Part shown: positions 27,347 through 37,369 of the stretch, one piece after another
How positions within the stretch are numbered: the first letter of the stretch is position 1
Layout of the letters: every line of letters begins with the position of its first letter
NCBI GenBank assembly: GCA_022768685.1
Contig: JALEPQ010000168.1
Coordinates: 1-46,288 of the forward strand
Length of the DNA stretch: 46,288 bases
DNA from: Spirochaetia bacterium
GTDB taxonomy: Bacteria > Spirochaetota > Spirochaetia > Treponematales > Treponemataceae
Direction of reading: 5' to 3'
Notes under the pieces: generated by a model
What the model was told of the DNA's origin: nothing
The model's input: only the letters and a program-made list of their open reading frames with translations
Database searches by the model: none
Translations under genes and position numbers: made by a program

Positions 27347-30300
27347 ATGAGCAAAACTATTGACGACACAACAGAACTTGAAAGCTACGGAGTATGGGTG
27401 AAACATCCGGCTGGAGAAAACACTGCAGAACAGACTGATAACTCAGCAGCAGCTGAAAAAAGTGATTTAGAGGATTTAGATTTGCCTGATTTTGATGAAA
27501 CAGATTTTTCAGATATGTTTAAAGAAGAAACAGTTACAGAACCAACAGATGAAAATAGTTTTGAAAAAGATATAACAGATGATTTTGCAGATATTGAATC
27601 ATCTTTGGACAGCACATCTTTTACAGACGACTCAGATACAACACTTACAGCAGATGAACTGGCAAACATAACAACAGACATTGAAACAGTTGATGATGAA
27701 AACACTTCTGTTGAGTCAGACTTCGATTTTGCTAAAGAGTTTGATGAAATTGGTGAAGAACTTTCAGCAACAGAAACTTCAACTGAATCAGAAGACTCTC
27801 CTTCCGATACAGAAATCAATTTCGACGATTTATCAGAAGAACTTGCAGCCGAAGATACAGAAAATGCAGGTTTTAATTTTGAAGAAGTTACAGAAGCTTC
27901 AGATACAATTACAGAAACTACAGAAGACACTCCTGTATCAGAAGAAACTTCAGATTTTAATGTTGAAGAATTTGATCTATCTGATTTTGAAAACAATAGT
28001 ACACCGGTAACAGAAAATACAGAAACAGAAGAAATAAGTATTGAAAGTTTTGGTGAAGAAGAAATTTCTTTAGATGATTTTATGGATGAAGGTTTTTCTG
28101 ATGAATCTGTAGCTGCAGGAAATAATGGTTTTGAACCTGGAAAAGGACCTCAGGCACAATCTTCTGGAACAGAAGAAATTTCTCTTGATGATTTTGGATT
28201 TACTACAGAAGAGCAGACTCCTGCAGAAGAAATTATAGAAGATGAAGCTCCTCTTGAAATGGATGTTTCATTTGATGATTCTACAGAATCTGTAGAAACT
28301 GTTGAAAATAATTCTGATACAGAAGAAACAGAAAGTTACTTTATAAATGATCCAGAAGAACAGCCAGTTGTTGAAGAAACAGCTTCCCCAGAAACACCAG
28401 TAGTTGAAGAAACTGTAGATGTAGCAGATTTTGGAGCTAGTGCTGACTCTTCAGATTTTGAATCAGAGGAAATTGATCTTTCAGACTTTGGTATTGATGC
28501 TGAAGCAGAAGATTCTGGAGCTAACGGTGGTATTGAACATTCTTTACAGGAAGAAAAAGTAATTGATTACGATCTTTCAGTAGGAAATGACAATACAGAA
28601 GTTGCACCAGTAATCAACGAAATTAAAGAAGCAGAAGAAACTCCAGTAGAAAAAGAACCTGTTGAAAGCATAAGCACTTCTCTACTTCAGCAGATTGTGG
28701 CTGATCTTTCTGGATTACGAGAGGAAATTAACTTACTTAAATCAAATATTGCAGAAATCAAAGCTAATGAAAATAAAGTGCCAGTTATTCAGGAAAGTGA
28801 ACCTGAAACTGCAGGTGGTTTCTTTGGAAATGATGATGGTGATGATACATTAGCCTTATCTGGCGATGAACTTAGCAATATTATGAATTCAGCAGAATTT
28901 GAAGAAAGTACTGAATTCACAAGTTCATCTGAAAATGAAGTGCCTGTAGAAGAAACTTCAGCAGAAGAAACAGCAACTGAAGATACATTAATTGAAAACG
29001 AAGTTCCAGCTTTTAAAGAAACAATTATTGAAAATGAAGAACCTGTAATTGAAGAAACAGAAGTTGATATTCCAACAGATGAATCTTTCCTTGCAGAAAA
29101 TGAATTACCTTCAGAAATTACAATTGAAGATGATGACTTACCAGAATCAATTACCACTGATGATACAACAATAAATTTTGACTACACTCAGGAAAATCTT
29201 CCTTCAGAAGAAATTGATGAATCTGCTATTGAAGAAGAAATCAACAATGATCTGGAAGATGAACTTCCAGATGAAATTTCAATTTCCACAGACGATGACA
29301 TTTTAGTTGAATCTAACGGTTCTGATTTTATGGACAGTGTTTCAAGCTCAACATCAGGAGAAGAAGTTGTTACTGAAGAAAAAACTGAAGATAATGATTC
29401 AGAAGTAACATTTGCAAATGATACAATTGCATCTGAAGAACCTGTAGTTGATGAAATTTCTTCAGATGATTTTACTTTTGAAGATACAATAGAAGACTCA
29501 GAAGAAAATGAACCAGAAGATTCTTTACTTGTTGAACCTGATCTGGAAAATAATGATATTTCATTTGAAGATTCAATTGTAGAAAATGAAGAACCTGTAA
29601 TTGAAGAATCATTTGAAGACTCAATTGTAGAAAATGAAGAACCAGTAATTGAAGAAACTTTTGCAGATATAACAGAAACTGTTGAAAATACTGATAATTC
29701 CTTCCCTACTGTAAATGAAGAACCAGAAATTGAAACACAGGAAGATACTGCAGAAAATTCAGAAACAATTCCAGCCGATGAAAATTTTGAAGCAGAGACA
29801 GTAAAAGAAAACTCAGTTATTTCTGATGAACCTGTTATAGAAGAATCTTTTACAGAAAATTCTGTTGAAGAACCTGTTTTTGATGAAAGCACTCCAACTG
29901 AAGAAAATACAGTTGAATCAGAATTAGAAGAAACAAATTTTGCAGATACATTTAATTCAACAGAAGATGAAGAGTTAGTAAATGAAAATTCAGAACATTT
30001 CAGTAAAGAAGAAACAGCTGATATTTCAAACCAGTCTGAAACTACTGAATTTGATGATACTTCTATAGAAACAAAAACTTCAGAAACTGAAGATACATTA
30101 ATAAATGAACCTGCTAATGAAGATGAAGATTCATTTGATTCAGTGGATTCTTTTGACAACTTTGAAGCTGAAAATCAGCAGGAAGAATCATCTGAATCAA
30201 CATCAGAATCTGAAGTAGAATCTGTGGTAACTGAAGAACCAGCCACACCTGCTGAAGAAAATTTTGATATATTTGATAATGTAGATTCATTTGATACATC

Positions 30301-30787
30301 AGATACTGTTGATACAACAGACTCATTTGATACACCTGATAGTTTTGATACATCAGATTCATTTGATACACCTGATACTTTTGATACAACAGACTCATTT
30401 GATGATATTTCCAGTGAACAGAATGAAACAACTGATGAAAAAGTAGAAATTTCTGAAGAAGATGTAATTTCTGAACCTGAAGCTCCAGTTTTTGAAGAAA
30501 ATAAGATTGAAGATGATGTTTTTGACAGTGTTGATAATACTGACAATGAACTATCTGATGATCATTTTAATTATCTTACTAATAAAGACCAGTCTACAGA
30601 AGCTGAGTTTGGAGTTCCTGCAGATGAACCTTCAATGACTTCAGATTTAAAGCAGGACATAAAATCTGTTCTTCTTTATATGGATCAATTACTTGAAAAT
30701 CTTCCTGAAGAAAAAATTGTTGAATTTGCAAAATCTGCAGAATTCTCAACATATAAGAAATTATTTAAGGAATTAGGATTAAACTAA
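27347..30787 (+). CDS. very large acidic, low-complexity D/E/S/T-rich protein of unknown function
   Basis: ~1146-aa ORF without signal peptide; GAGAGGA 6 nt before ATG at 27347 (track start 27332); conserved-looking ends ELESYGVWVKHPAGE and LKQDIKSVLLYMDQLLENLPEEKIVEFAKSAEFSTYKKLFKELGLN. Confidence 0.85.
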   Translation: MSKTIDDTTELESYGVWVKHPAGENTAEQTDNSAAAEKSDLEDLDLPDFDETDFSDMFKEETVTEPTDENSFEKDITDDFADIESSLDSTSFTDDSDTTLTADELANITTDIETVDDENTSVESDFDFAKEFDEIGEELSATETSTESEDSPSDTEINFDDLSEELAAEDTENAGFNFEEVTEASDTITETTEDTPVSEETSDFNVEEFDLSDFENNSTPVTENTETEEISIESFGEEEISLDDFMDEGFSDESVAAGNNGFEPGKGPQAQSSGTEEISLDDFGFTTEEQTPAEEIIEDEAPLEMDVSFDDSTESVETVENNSDTEETESYFINDPEEQPVVEETASPETPVVEETVDVADFGASADSSDFESEEIDLSDFGIDAEAEDSGANGGIEHSLQEEKVIDYDLSVGNDNTEVAPVINEIKEAEETPVEKEPVESISTSLLQQIVADLSGLREEINLLKSNIAEIKANENKVPVIQESEPETAGGFFGNDDGDDTLALSGDELSNIMNSAEFEESTEFTSSSENEVPVEETSAEETATEDTLIENEVPAFKETIIENEEPVIEETEVDIPTDESFLAENELPSEITIEDDDLPESITTDDTTINFDYTQENLPSEEIDESAIEEEINNDLEDELPDEISISTDDDILVESNGSDFMDSVSSSTSGEEVVTEEKTEDNDSEVTFANDTIASEEPVVDEISSDDFTFEDTIEDSEENEPEDSLLVEPDLENNDISFEDSIVENEEPVIEESFEDSIVENEEPVIEETFADITETVENTDNSFPTVNEEPEIETQEDTAENSETIPADENFEAETVKENSVISDEPVIEESFTENSVEEPVFDESTPTEENTVESELEETNFADTFNSTEDEELVNENSEHFSKEETADISNQSETTEFDDTSIETKTSETEDTLINEPANEDEDSFDSVDSFDNFEAENQQEESSESTSESEVESVVTEEPATPAEENFDIFDNVDSFDTSDTVDTTDSFDTPDSFDTSDSFDTPDTFDTTDSFDDISSEQNETTDEKVEISEEDVISEPEAPVFEENKIEDDVFDSVDNTDNELSDDHFNYLTNKDQSTEAEFGVPADEPSMTSDLKQDIKSVLLYMDQLLENLPEEKIVEFAKSAEFSTYKKLFKELGLN
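29564..29659 (+). repeat. two tandem 48-bp units in the acidic protein gene
   Basis: FEDSIVENEEPVIEES / FEDSIVENEEPVIEET coded by near-identical 48-bp units starting at 29564 and 29612. Confidence 0.85.
30285..30405 (+). repeat. degenerate 18-bp-period tandem repeat (SFDTxD) in the acidic protein gene
   Basis: Protein SFDTSDTVDTTDSFDTPDSFDTSDSFDTPDTFDTTDSFD; DNA units such as tcatttgatacacctgat. Confidence 0.85.
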
Positions 30788-30790
30788 TAA

Positions 30791-31504
30791 ATGTCCGGAT
30801 TACTTCAAAGAGCTAGTCTCTTGTCTGCAAACAAGGGATTAGCTTTTAATTCTTTTATTCAAAAAAATAAGTTTACTCTTTTAGGTATTTTTACTCAGTA
30901 CAATACTTTTTATTATATTTCAGAAAGCATTGGTTTTAATGGAAAATCTATTTTAAAATCCTTTTCAACTTTAGATTTTTGGGATGGTACTATTCCTGAA
31001 GAAAATAAGATTTACCGTTTTTCATTGGATGATAATAATATTTATCCTTTTTTACAGTTTTTTTCTGAAGAAGTTCAAGAAACTCTTTCTTCTCTAAATA
31101 TTATAAAAAAAGATGATAAAGTTTATATTCTTGGTAATGAAGATTTTTCAGAAAATACTTTAAAAGAATTAACAAAACTAACAGAATCACAATCTAATTT
31201 ATCAAATCAGATTTTTGATACTAACAGCATTGAAATTAATTTTGAAAATGCAGTATTAAATTTCCTGGAAGAAAATAAAGTTGAAGATTTCCTTAATTCA
31301 CAGGCCAAAACTGCTTTAAAAAATGAGATTTATAATAGACTTTCGCTTTATTTCAGCAAAATTGGAAATATTGAAAAAACATCTGATTTTTCTGCAAAAA
31401 TTAGTTACGATTCTTCAATAGATAGTTCACTTTTAAAAGATCATCTTTTAAGTAATCTTGAAGAAGTTCTGGAAAGATCTGTTTCTAAAATTATCTGGAA
31501 CTAA
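30791..31504 (+). CDS. hypothetical protein
   Basis: 237-aa ORF starting 3 nt after the acidic protein stop; operon-like spacing. Confidence 0.75.
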   Translation: MSGLLQRASLLSANKGLAFNSFIQKNKFTLLGIFTQYNTFYYISESIGFNGKSILKSFSTLDFWDGTIPEENKIYRFSLDDNNIYPFLQFFSEEVQETLSSLNIIKKDDKVYILGNEDFSENTLKELTKLTESQSNLSNQIFDTNSIEINFENAVLNFLEENKVEDFLNSQAKTALKNEIYNRLSLYFSKIGNIEKTSDFSAKISYDSSIDSSLLKDHLLSNLEEVLERSVSKIIWN

Positions 31505-31507
31505 AAA

Positions 31508-32968
31508 TTGAATATTGAATTTTTAAAAGCTAAAAACAACGAAGATACAGCTTTTTCAAATGAAACATGGCTTCATTCTTCCTATAATCCAACAAAAGAA
31601 GCTGAACGTTATGTTGAAAACATTAAAATTCCCTTTGAAACTGATTGCATCATTGTTACTGAACCTGCTTTAAGTTACATTGTACCTCTTATAAAAAAGA
31701 AATTTTCCTGCCAGGTTGGTATCATCAGATTCTTTCAAGATTTTTCTAAATTCGATAATGGAGATTTTGTTATCCCCTATTATGCTCATAAAGATAATTT
31801 TTCTGAATATCTTTTTAATTTTTTAGGTGAAGAAAAACTTATGTCTTCATTTTTTTTAAGTTTTGAAGCATCAGCTAAAGCTTTTCCTCAGGAAAATAAA
31901 CAAGTATGGAATAACATAAAAAACGCTATAGAAAAAGCAAAGACTTTACTAATAACAAGGCAATATTTTGAAAAAAAATGGCTCTTAAACTCTGTGAAGT
32001 TGCTTTCATATAGTAAAATTAATGCTTCCATAATAAAAAAAACAGAAAAACCTGTAGTAATATGTGCTTCAGGACCAAGTCTGGGTGATGTTTTAAATGT
32101 TTTAAAAAAATATCGGGATAATTTTTTCTTAATATGTCTTTCGTCAGCAATTTCAGTTCTAAATAAAATGAACATTACTCCAGATTTATATTTTTCTACA
32201 GACGGAGGTTTTTGGGCTGGAGAACATCTAAAGCACCTGAAAAAAAATATTCCACTTGCATTCCCATTAGAAGCATATTGCAAAAAAAGTTCATTAACAG
32301 ATCAAACAATTTTACCTTTATTTTATTCAGACGGAATTTCAAAAAAATTATATGATCTTTGCGGACTTTCCTATTATCCAGCAGAACGTAACGGTACAGT
32401 AAGCGGCACTGCCATAAAATTTGCAGAAAATTTAACAGATAATGATATTTATTTTCTTGGGCTAGATTTATGTTCACAGAAAGGATATCAACATACTCAA
32501 CCAAATGAAATTGAATTTAATAATCAGATTCAGGATTTCCGCATAAAAAATTTGGAAACAAGAGTTTATCCAGGATGTTTTCCTTCGGAATCGCTGAAAA
32601 TTTATGAAAACTGGTTTAAAAACCAAAATTTCAAAAAAAACATTTTTAGAGTAATTAATAATAAGAAAAATAATCTGAACAATATAAAAGACATTTCTTC
32701 TAATCTATTTGAAAAAAAGATAAGTAATTTTCAAAAAAAAGAAGAAACAATATTTCAGATTAAAGAAAACAAGAATATTAAAAAAAATCGGGAAATGATT
32801 TATGAATTTATTTTAAAAAATAATAATACCTTAAACTGGAAAAAATCATTATTCCCATTAGATTTTGTCTCCCTAAAACATTCTCCTTCTAATAAAGATT
32901 TAGAAAATAAAATCGATAATGAAAATAATAAATTATTAAAAAAAATCTGGAACTTATTAAATGTCTGA
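31508..32968 (+). CDS. Maf/DUF115-family motility accessory-like protein (paralog 1)
   Basis: DUF115-like motif KPVVICASGPSLGDVLNVLKKYRDNFFLICLSSAISVLNKMNITPDLYFSTDGG and NDIYFLGLDLCSQKGYQHT; TTG start. Confidence 0.8.
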   Translation: MNIEFLKAKNNEDTAFSNETWLHSSYNPTKEAERYVENIKIPFETDCIIVTEPALSYIVPLIKKKFSCQVGIIRFFQDFSKFDNGDFVIPYYAHKDNFSEYLFNFLGEEKLMSSFFLSFEASAKAFPQENKQVWNNIKNAIEKAKTLLITRQYFEKKWLLNSVKLLSYSKINASIIKKTEKPVVICASGPSLGDVLNVLKKYRDNFFLICLSSAISVLNKMNITPDLYFSTDGGFWAGEHLKHLKKNIPLAFPLEAYCKKSSLTDQTILPLFYSDGISKKLYDLCGLSYYPAERNGTVSGTAIKFAENLTDNDIYFLGLDLCSQKGYQHTQPNEIEFNNQIQDFRIKNLETRVYPGCFPSESLKIYENWFKNQNFKKNIFRVINNKKNNLNNIKDISSNLFEKKISNFQKKEETIFQIKENKNIKKNREMIYEFILKNNNTLNWKKSLFPLDFVSLKHSPSNKDLENKIDNENNKLLKKIWNLLNV

Positions 32969-34433
32969 ACAAACTATATATAAAAATTTTATTGATTCAA
33001 AAACTGGAAGTAAAATTCCTGTTTTGAAAAATGATAAGACAATAGAATCTAAATATAATCCAGAAAAAGAAGCTGAAAATATAATAAATCAAATAACACA
33101 ATCCTTTAAATATTTTATTGTCATAGGAATAGGAAGTGGAATAACTTTAAGCTTATTAAACCAGAAATTTCCAAAAGCAAAAATTATAGGGATTGAATAT
33201 TCGGAAAGTGACATTCAGTTTCTTTTGCAAAATGAAAGTCTTCAAAAACTCCAGATTAATTCAAATATAAAACTGATTACAGCAGAATCGGTTTTTTCTA
33301 CAATTCAAAATACATATTTACCAGTAATTGATGGAAATATAAGAATTATTGAAAACAAAGCATGGGTTAATGAAAACAAAATTTCATATCAAATAATTGC
33401 TAAAGAAATTAACCGTACTTTAAAAAATATTGGTTCAGATTATTCTGTTCAATGTCATTTTGGTAAAATCTGGCTTAAAAATGCCCTTAATAACTTAAAA
33501 TTGATTTCAAAAATTAAAAACAAACCTTTTAACATTGATTTAGAAAAAAAAGCTATGATTATTGCAGCTGGACCTACCCTGGAGGAGCACATAAAATATC
33601 TTAAAGAAAATAAAGATAAATTTTTTATTATTTCTACAGATACTGCTTATAAAAGTTTATTAAAATATAATATTTTAAGTAATGCCGTAGTTTCTATTGA
33701 TGGACAATTTATTTCATCTACTCATTTTTCAAAAATAAATAATCAATCCTCTGAAACTATATTTTTTATTGATATATGTGGAAATAGTTCTGTGTGCAAA
33801 AAAATAACTTCAATAAATAACAATTTATATTTGTTCAGTTCAAAAAATCCCCTTTCCACATTTTCAGAACAATATTTCAACTGTAAACCACTTTCATTGG
33901 AAAGCGGTTCAGGTACAGTAACAATAAGTGCTTTAGACCTTGCTGTTAAACTAGGATTTAAAAAAATAGAAATTCTTGGAGCTGATTTTTCATATTCAAA
34001 AGGAAAAACATATACAAAAGGAACTTACCTTGAAGAAAATTTTTCTATTAATCAGAACAAATTGAATCCCCTGGAATTAAATTATGATAAACTGCTTTAC
34101 AGAACTGAATTAAAAGAAAAAAATAAAAAAGTTTTTACAACAGACATTCTGGAATCATATAAAACTTCATTACTTGAATATTTTAGACAAAACAATTTGT
34201 CATACTTATATGAAAATAATATTTACAAGTTAGAAATCGAAAATAAAAACAAATATACTTTTTCAAATCAATTTTTTAACTATAAATTATTTCTCTCAGA
34301 ACTTAATGACAATAAAACAGTAATACCTTTACTCCCATTTATGGCTTTTTTAAAAAATAAAGAAGAAAATAAAGATAAAACTTTTGAGGAGTTATGCATT
34401 ATTGCACACAATCAACTCCTAAGATATAATTAA
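32961..34433 (+). CDS. Maf/DUF115-family motility accessory-like protein (paralog 2)
   Basis: KKAMIIAAGPTLEEHIKYLKENKDKFFIISTDTAYKSLLKYNILSNAVVSIDGQ...KKIEILGADFSYSKGKTYTKGTYLEE; overlaps paralog 1 by 8 bp. Confidence 0.82.
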   Translation: MSEQTIYKNFIDSKTGSKIPVLKNDKTIESKYNPEKEAENIINQITQSFKYFIVIGIGSGITLSLLNQKFPKAKIIGIEYSESDIQFLLQNESLQKLQINSNIKLITAESVFSTIQNTYLPVIDGNIRIIENKAWVNENKISYQIIAKEINRTLKNIGSDYSVQCHFGKIWLKNALNNLKLISKIKNKPFNIDLEKKAMIIAAGPTLEEHIKYLKENKDKFFIISTDTAYKSLLKYNILSNAVVSIDGQFISSTHFSKINNQSSETIFFIDICGNSSVCKKITSINNNLYLFSSKNPLSTFSEQYFNCKPLSLESGSGTVTISALDLAVKLGFKKIEILGADFSYSKGKTYTKGTYLEENFSINQNKLNPLELNYDKLLYRTELKEKNKKVFTTDILESYKTSLLEYFRQNNLSYLYENNIYKLEIENKNKYTFSNQFFNYKLFLSELNDNKTVIPLLPFMAFLKNKEENKDKTFEELCIIAHNQLLRYN

Positions 34434-34437
34434 AACT

Positions 34438-35658
34438 ATGAAAAAAACATTTTGTTGTATTTACTCCATTTTTGCTGTTTTAGTATTTGTATTTTCTATT
34501 TCATTTTTTAGCTATAGCATTTTTACAGAATACAAAACTGGTTATGAAAGAACCAGAAGACGTTTTGAACATCTTACAAATACAACTAAAACCATTTCAA
34601 ATGAAACAAATTCTAATCTGTTAAATTCAAGACTTGTTAAAGCTGTTGGAAACGAAAACGATTTTTCTTATCTAAGTTTTGAAAAAAATGAAAAGCTGAT
34701 ATTTTCAGTAAATCCAGAAAATTCTCAGTCACAATCAAAATTGATAAAAAGTTTTGAAGAAAAATTTATTTCTGCAGATAATCAATTTATCTTAAAAGCT
34801 AACTTATATATCATTAGACCTTCAGTTATTTATTATTATGCAAGAATTTCTTTTTTAATTGTTCTTTTTATAACTATAGTGACATTAATTTTAATTCTTG
34901 TAATTAAAAATCCCAAAACAGAATCAGTAAACAATCCAGATGAAAAACCTAATTCAGATCCTCTTTCTTTTACTACACAAGAATCTGAAACTTCAGAAGA
35001 AATAATTGATGAAAAAAAAGAAAACATTGATGAAATTTCTGAAGAACAGGATGATACAGATAAAACTTCCTCAAATTTACATGAAGAGGAAACAAATTCT
35101 AAAGTAAACTTACCAAATGAATATGTTAAACCGCTGGAAATTCTTCATGATGACAGTTACGATGCAAATCCTGCAGGACTTTTTTCACCATTAACTGGAT
35201 TTGGCTGGGAATCATATTTGCTGACAAGATTAAACAGTGAATTAAATAGAGCTATTGCTTGTGAATTTGATCTTTCTTTGTTTATTTTTAAATTCCCTGA
35301 TATTTCCAGAACTGATGATAAAATTAATACAATTTGTGATTATTTATTATCCCATTTTCAGTTTAAAGATCTTCTTTTTGAATACAAAGAAGACTGTTTA
35401 GTTGCCATAAAAATATCAACAAGTATTGATGAAGCCATAGAAATAGCTGATACAATTTATAAATCAATTACAGATTTTATGAAAGAAAGTCGCTGTTACA
35501 TAGGAATTTCTTCACGAACAATCAGAATGATAAATGGTGAAAGACTGTTGAACGAAGCTGAAAATGCCCTTAAAATTGCACAGGAAGACGTTTCAACACC
35601 AATAGTGGCATTTAGAGCTGATGCAGAAAAATTCAGAAGATTTGAAGAATCTAAATAA
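34438..35658 (+). CDS. membrane protein with degenerate GGDEF-like C-terminal domain
   Basis: Two TM helices flank a ~100-aa segment; C-terminal SPLTGFGWESYLLTRLNSELNRA...LSLFIFKFPD...RCYIGISS...LLNEAENALKIAQED resembles a GGDEF fold without the GG(D/E)EF motif. Confidence 0.7.
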   Translation: MKKTFCCIYSIFAVLVFVFSISFFSYSIFTEYKTGYERTRRRFEHLTNTTKTISNETNSNLLNSRLVKAVGNENDFSYLSFEKNEKLIFSVNPENSQSQSKLIKSFEEKFISADNQFILKANLYIIRPSVIYYYARISFLIVLFITIVTLILILVIKNPKTESVNNPDEKPNSDPLSFTTQESETSEEIIDEKKENIDEISEEQDDTDKTSSNLHEEETNSKVNLPNEYVKPLEILHDDSYDANPAGLFSPLTGFGWESYLLTRLNSELNRAIACEFDLSLFIFKFPDISRTDDKINTICDYLLSHFQFKDLLFEYKEDCLVAIKISTSIDEAIEIADTIYKSITDFMKESRCYIGISSRTIRMINGERLLNEAENALKIAQEDVSTPIVAFRADAEKFRRFEESK

Positions 35659-35663
35659 TTAAA

Positions 35664-36320
35664 TTATTTATCTGCGTCTGAATGATCCTCATTAACTAGA
35701 GCTGTTTCTTCTTTATTATTCTTATTTTGAAGTTCTTCAATTTTTGCTTTGAATGCAGAAAGATTCTTTGAATCAGGATTGTTGTTTTCTAATCTGTCAA
35801 TATTTATCTGAGCTTTTTCACAATCTTCATTTAGCAGAAGCAGCGCAATATAATTTTCCAGAAATTCAATATTATCGCTTTGTTTCTCTAACAATTCTTC
35901 ATATAATGCTAATGACTTTTCAGTGTCACCTTTCATGGCATAAATATATGCAATAGAAGACTTTAAGGAATAATTATCAGGGTCTCGTTTCAAAAGATCT
36001 TGAAAAACTGATAAAGCTATATCCCATTTTTCTTGAATGACATATATTTTTCCTAATTTGTAATAACAATCCCATTTAAATTTACGATTATTCATGGCTA
36101 GTTCATAATAAGAAACAGCCTTATCGTACTTTTCTAAAGAATAATAGATTTCTGCAATATTATAATATTCGTTATAAATATTCTGTTTAAAAGCTGAAGA
36201 ATTACCTGGAACAAGATTAGAAGATGAAATACATGCGGTTAGTGAAAACTGCAAAAAAAACAGAAGAAGAGAGACTACAATAGAAGTATAAATTTTTTTT
36301 ACAGTTTTCATTTTCATCAA
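35664..36320 (-). CDS. TPR-repeat lipoprotein
   Basis: Lipobox FSLTACISS; TPR-like units (YNIAEIYYSLEKYDKAVSYYELAMNN, YKLGKIYVIQEKWDIALSVFQDLLKRDPDN). Confidence 0.85.
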   Translation of the reverse strand: MMKMKTVKKIYTSIVVSLLLFFLQFSLTACISSSNLVPGNSSAFKQNIYNEYYNIAEIYYSLEKYDKAVSYYELAMNNRKFKWDCYYKLGKIYVIQEKWDIALSVFQDLLKRDPDNYSLKSSIAYIYAMKGDTEKSLALYEELLEKQSDNIEFLENYIALLLLNEDCEKAQINIDRLENNNPDSKNLSAFKAKIEELQNKNNKEETALVNEDHSDADK

Positions 36321-36321
36321 A

Positions 36322-37356
36322 TTATCCTAATACTGTTTTTTCAATTTCAAACAGTTGTTTTCTGTATAAACCTGAAATGTTATGACCATAATCAGCAATG
36401 AGCTGAATCATATTTCTAGGAGAATCTTTTGTATCACAGCCATTAAGACGATCCCCTGCATCTCCAAGTCCTGGCATAATATAAGCTTTTTCATTCATGA
36501 CAGGATCCATCCACAATGTATAACATGTACAATTTTCCAAAGCTCGTGTTACACGAATAGAACCTTTTAGAGTAGAAATAGTATTAAAGAATGCAATAGA
36601 TTTTGGCTGAACCCCCTGACTCTGAAGATATTTAACAACAGTTACAAGAGAACCGCCTGTTGCATTCATAGGATCAGCAAAAATTAAATCTTTTCCATTT
36701 AAGTCTTCAAGCTTAAAGAAAGATTTATTTAAATCCATAATGTATTCCATATCATTTTCATTTTTAGAATCATTACGACTGATTTTAAATAATGCAAATG
36801 GAGTCTGATATCCTGTTGAAGAATAATCCTGTATTTCTTTAGACATAATCATACTTGGAAGCAAAGCACCTCTAAGCATTACACACATAACTGTATTATT
36901 AAGTTTTTCATCAACATCAGGAATTTTATGAACTGCATAATTCTGAACAGGGAAATTTACTGGTGTTTTTACAAAAATATGAGATTTTTTATCAGTATGT
37001 TTATCTGTATAAGCCATTCTAAAAAGCATTTCATAGGCACGCTGAGAATAATACATGAATTCCTGATGATCTGTATTAATATCTCTTAATTTTGAAATAA
37101 CATGAGAAGCTTCTGCATGGGCACCCTCTTCTGTTTCAAAAGAGTAAACTTTAATATTAGGATGTTTTTTACAGATTTCCTGCATTGCTTTTCCCATTTT
37201 ATCGTAGCCATCAACAATTTTTTCTTCATCAACTGGATCAAAAGATTTCATTGTTTCTTTGAACATGCCATCCAGCAAATCTAAATCCTGCATATCTTCA
37301 TTTGTAAGATATCCATCCAAATCTTCAGCTTTTAAAATAATTTTGTTGTCAGCCAT
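36322..37356 (-). CDS. uracil phosphoribosyltransferase-like protein with long N-terminal extension
   Basis: PRPP loop [27 protein letters not shown] and uracil-binding motif [17 protein letters not shown]-terminal ~150 aa not typical of Upp. Confidence 0.85.
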   Translation of the reverse strand: MADNKIILKAEDLDGYLTNEDMQDLDLLDGMFKETMKSFDPVDEEKIVDGYDKMGKAMQEICKKHPNIKVYSFETEEGAHAEASHVISKLRDINTDHQEFMYYSQRAYEMLFRMAYTDKHTDKKSHIFVKTPVNFPVQNYAVHKIPDVDEKLNNTVMCVMLRGALLPSMIMSKEIQDYSSTGYQTPFALFKISRNDSKNENDMEYIMDLNKSFFKLEDLNGKDLIFADPMNATGGSLVTVVKYLQSQGVQPKSIAFFNTISTLKGSIRVTRALENCTCYTLWMDPVMNEKAYIMPGLGDAGDRLNGCDTKDSPRNMIQLIADYGHNISGLYRKQLFEIEKTVLG

Positions 37357-37369
37357 TGAATAACTCCTG

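Noticed and set aside
29188-30159. 323-aa antisense ORF (and others at 27385-27996, 28789-29157, 30175-30546) opposite the acidic protein gene
   Set aside because: Ser/Val-rich translations simply mirror the biased GAA/GAT/TCA/ACA codons of the sense gene; no ribosome site or domain evidence
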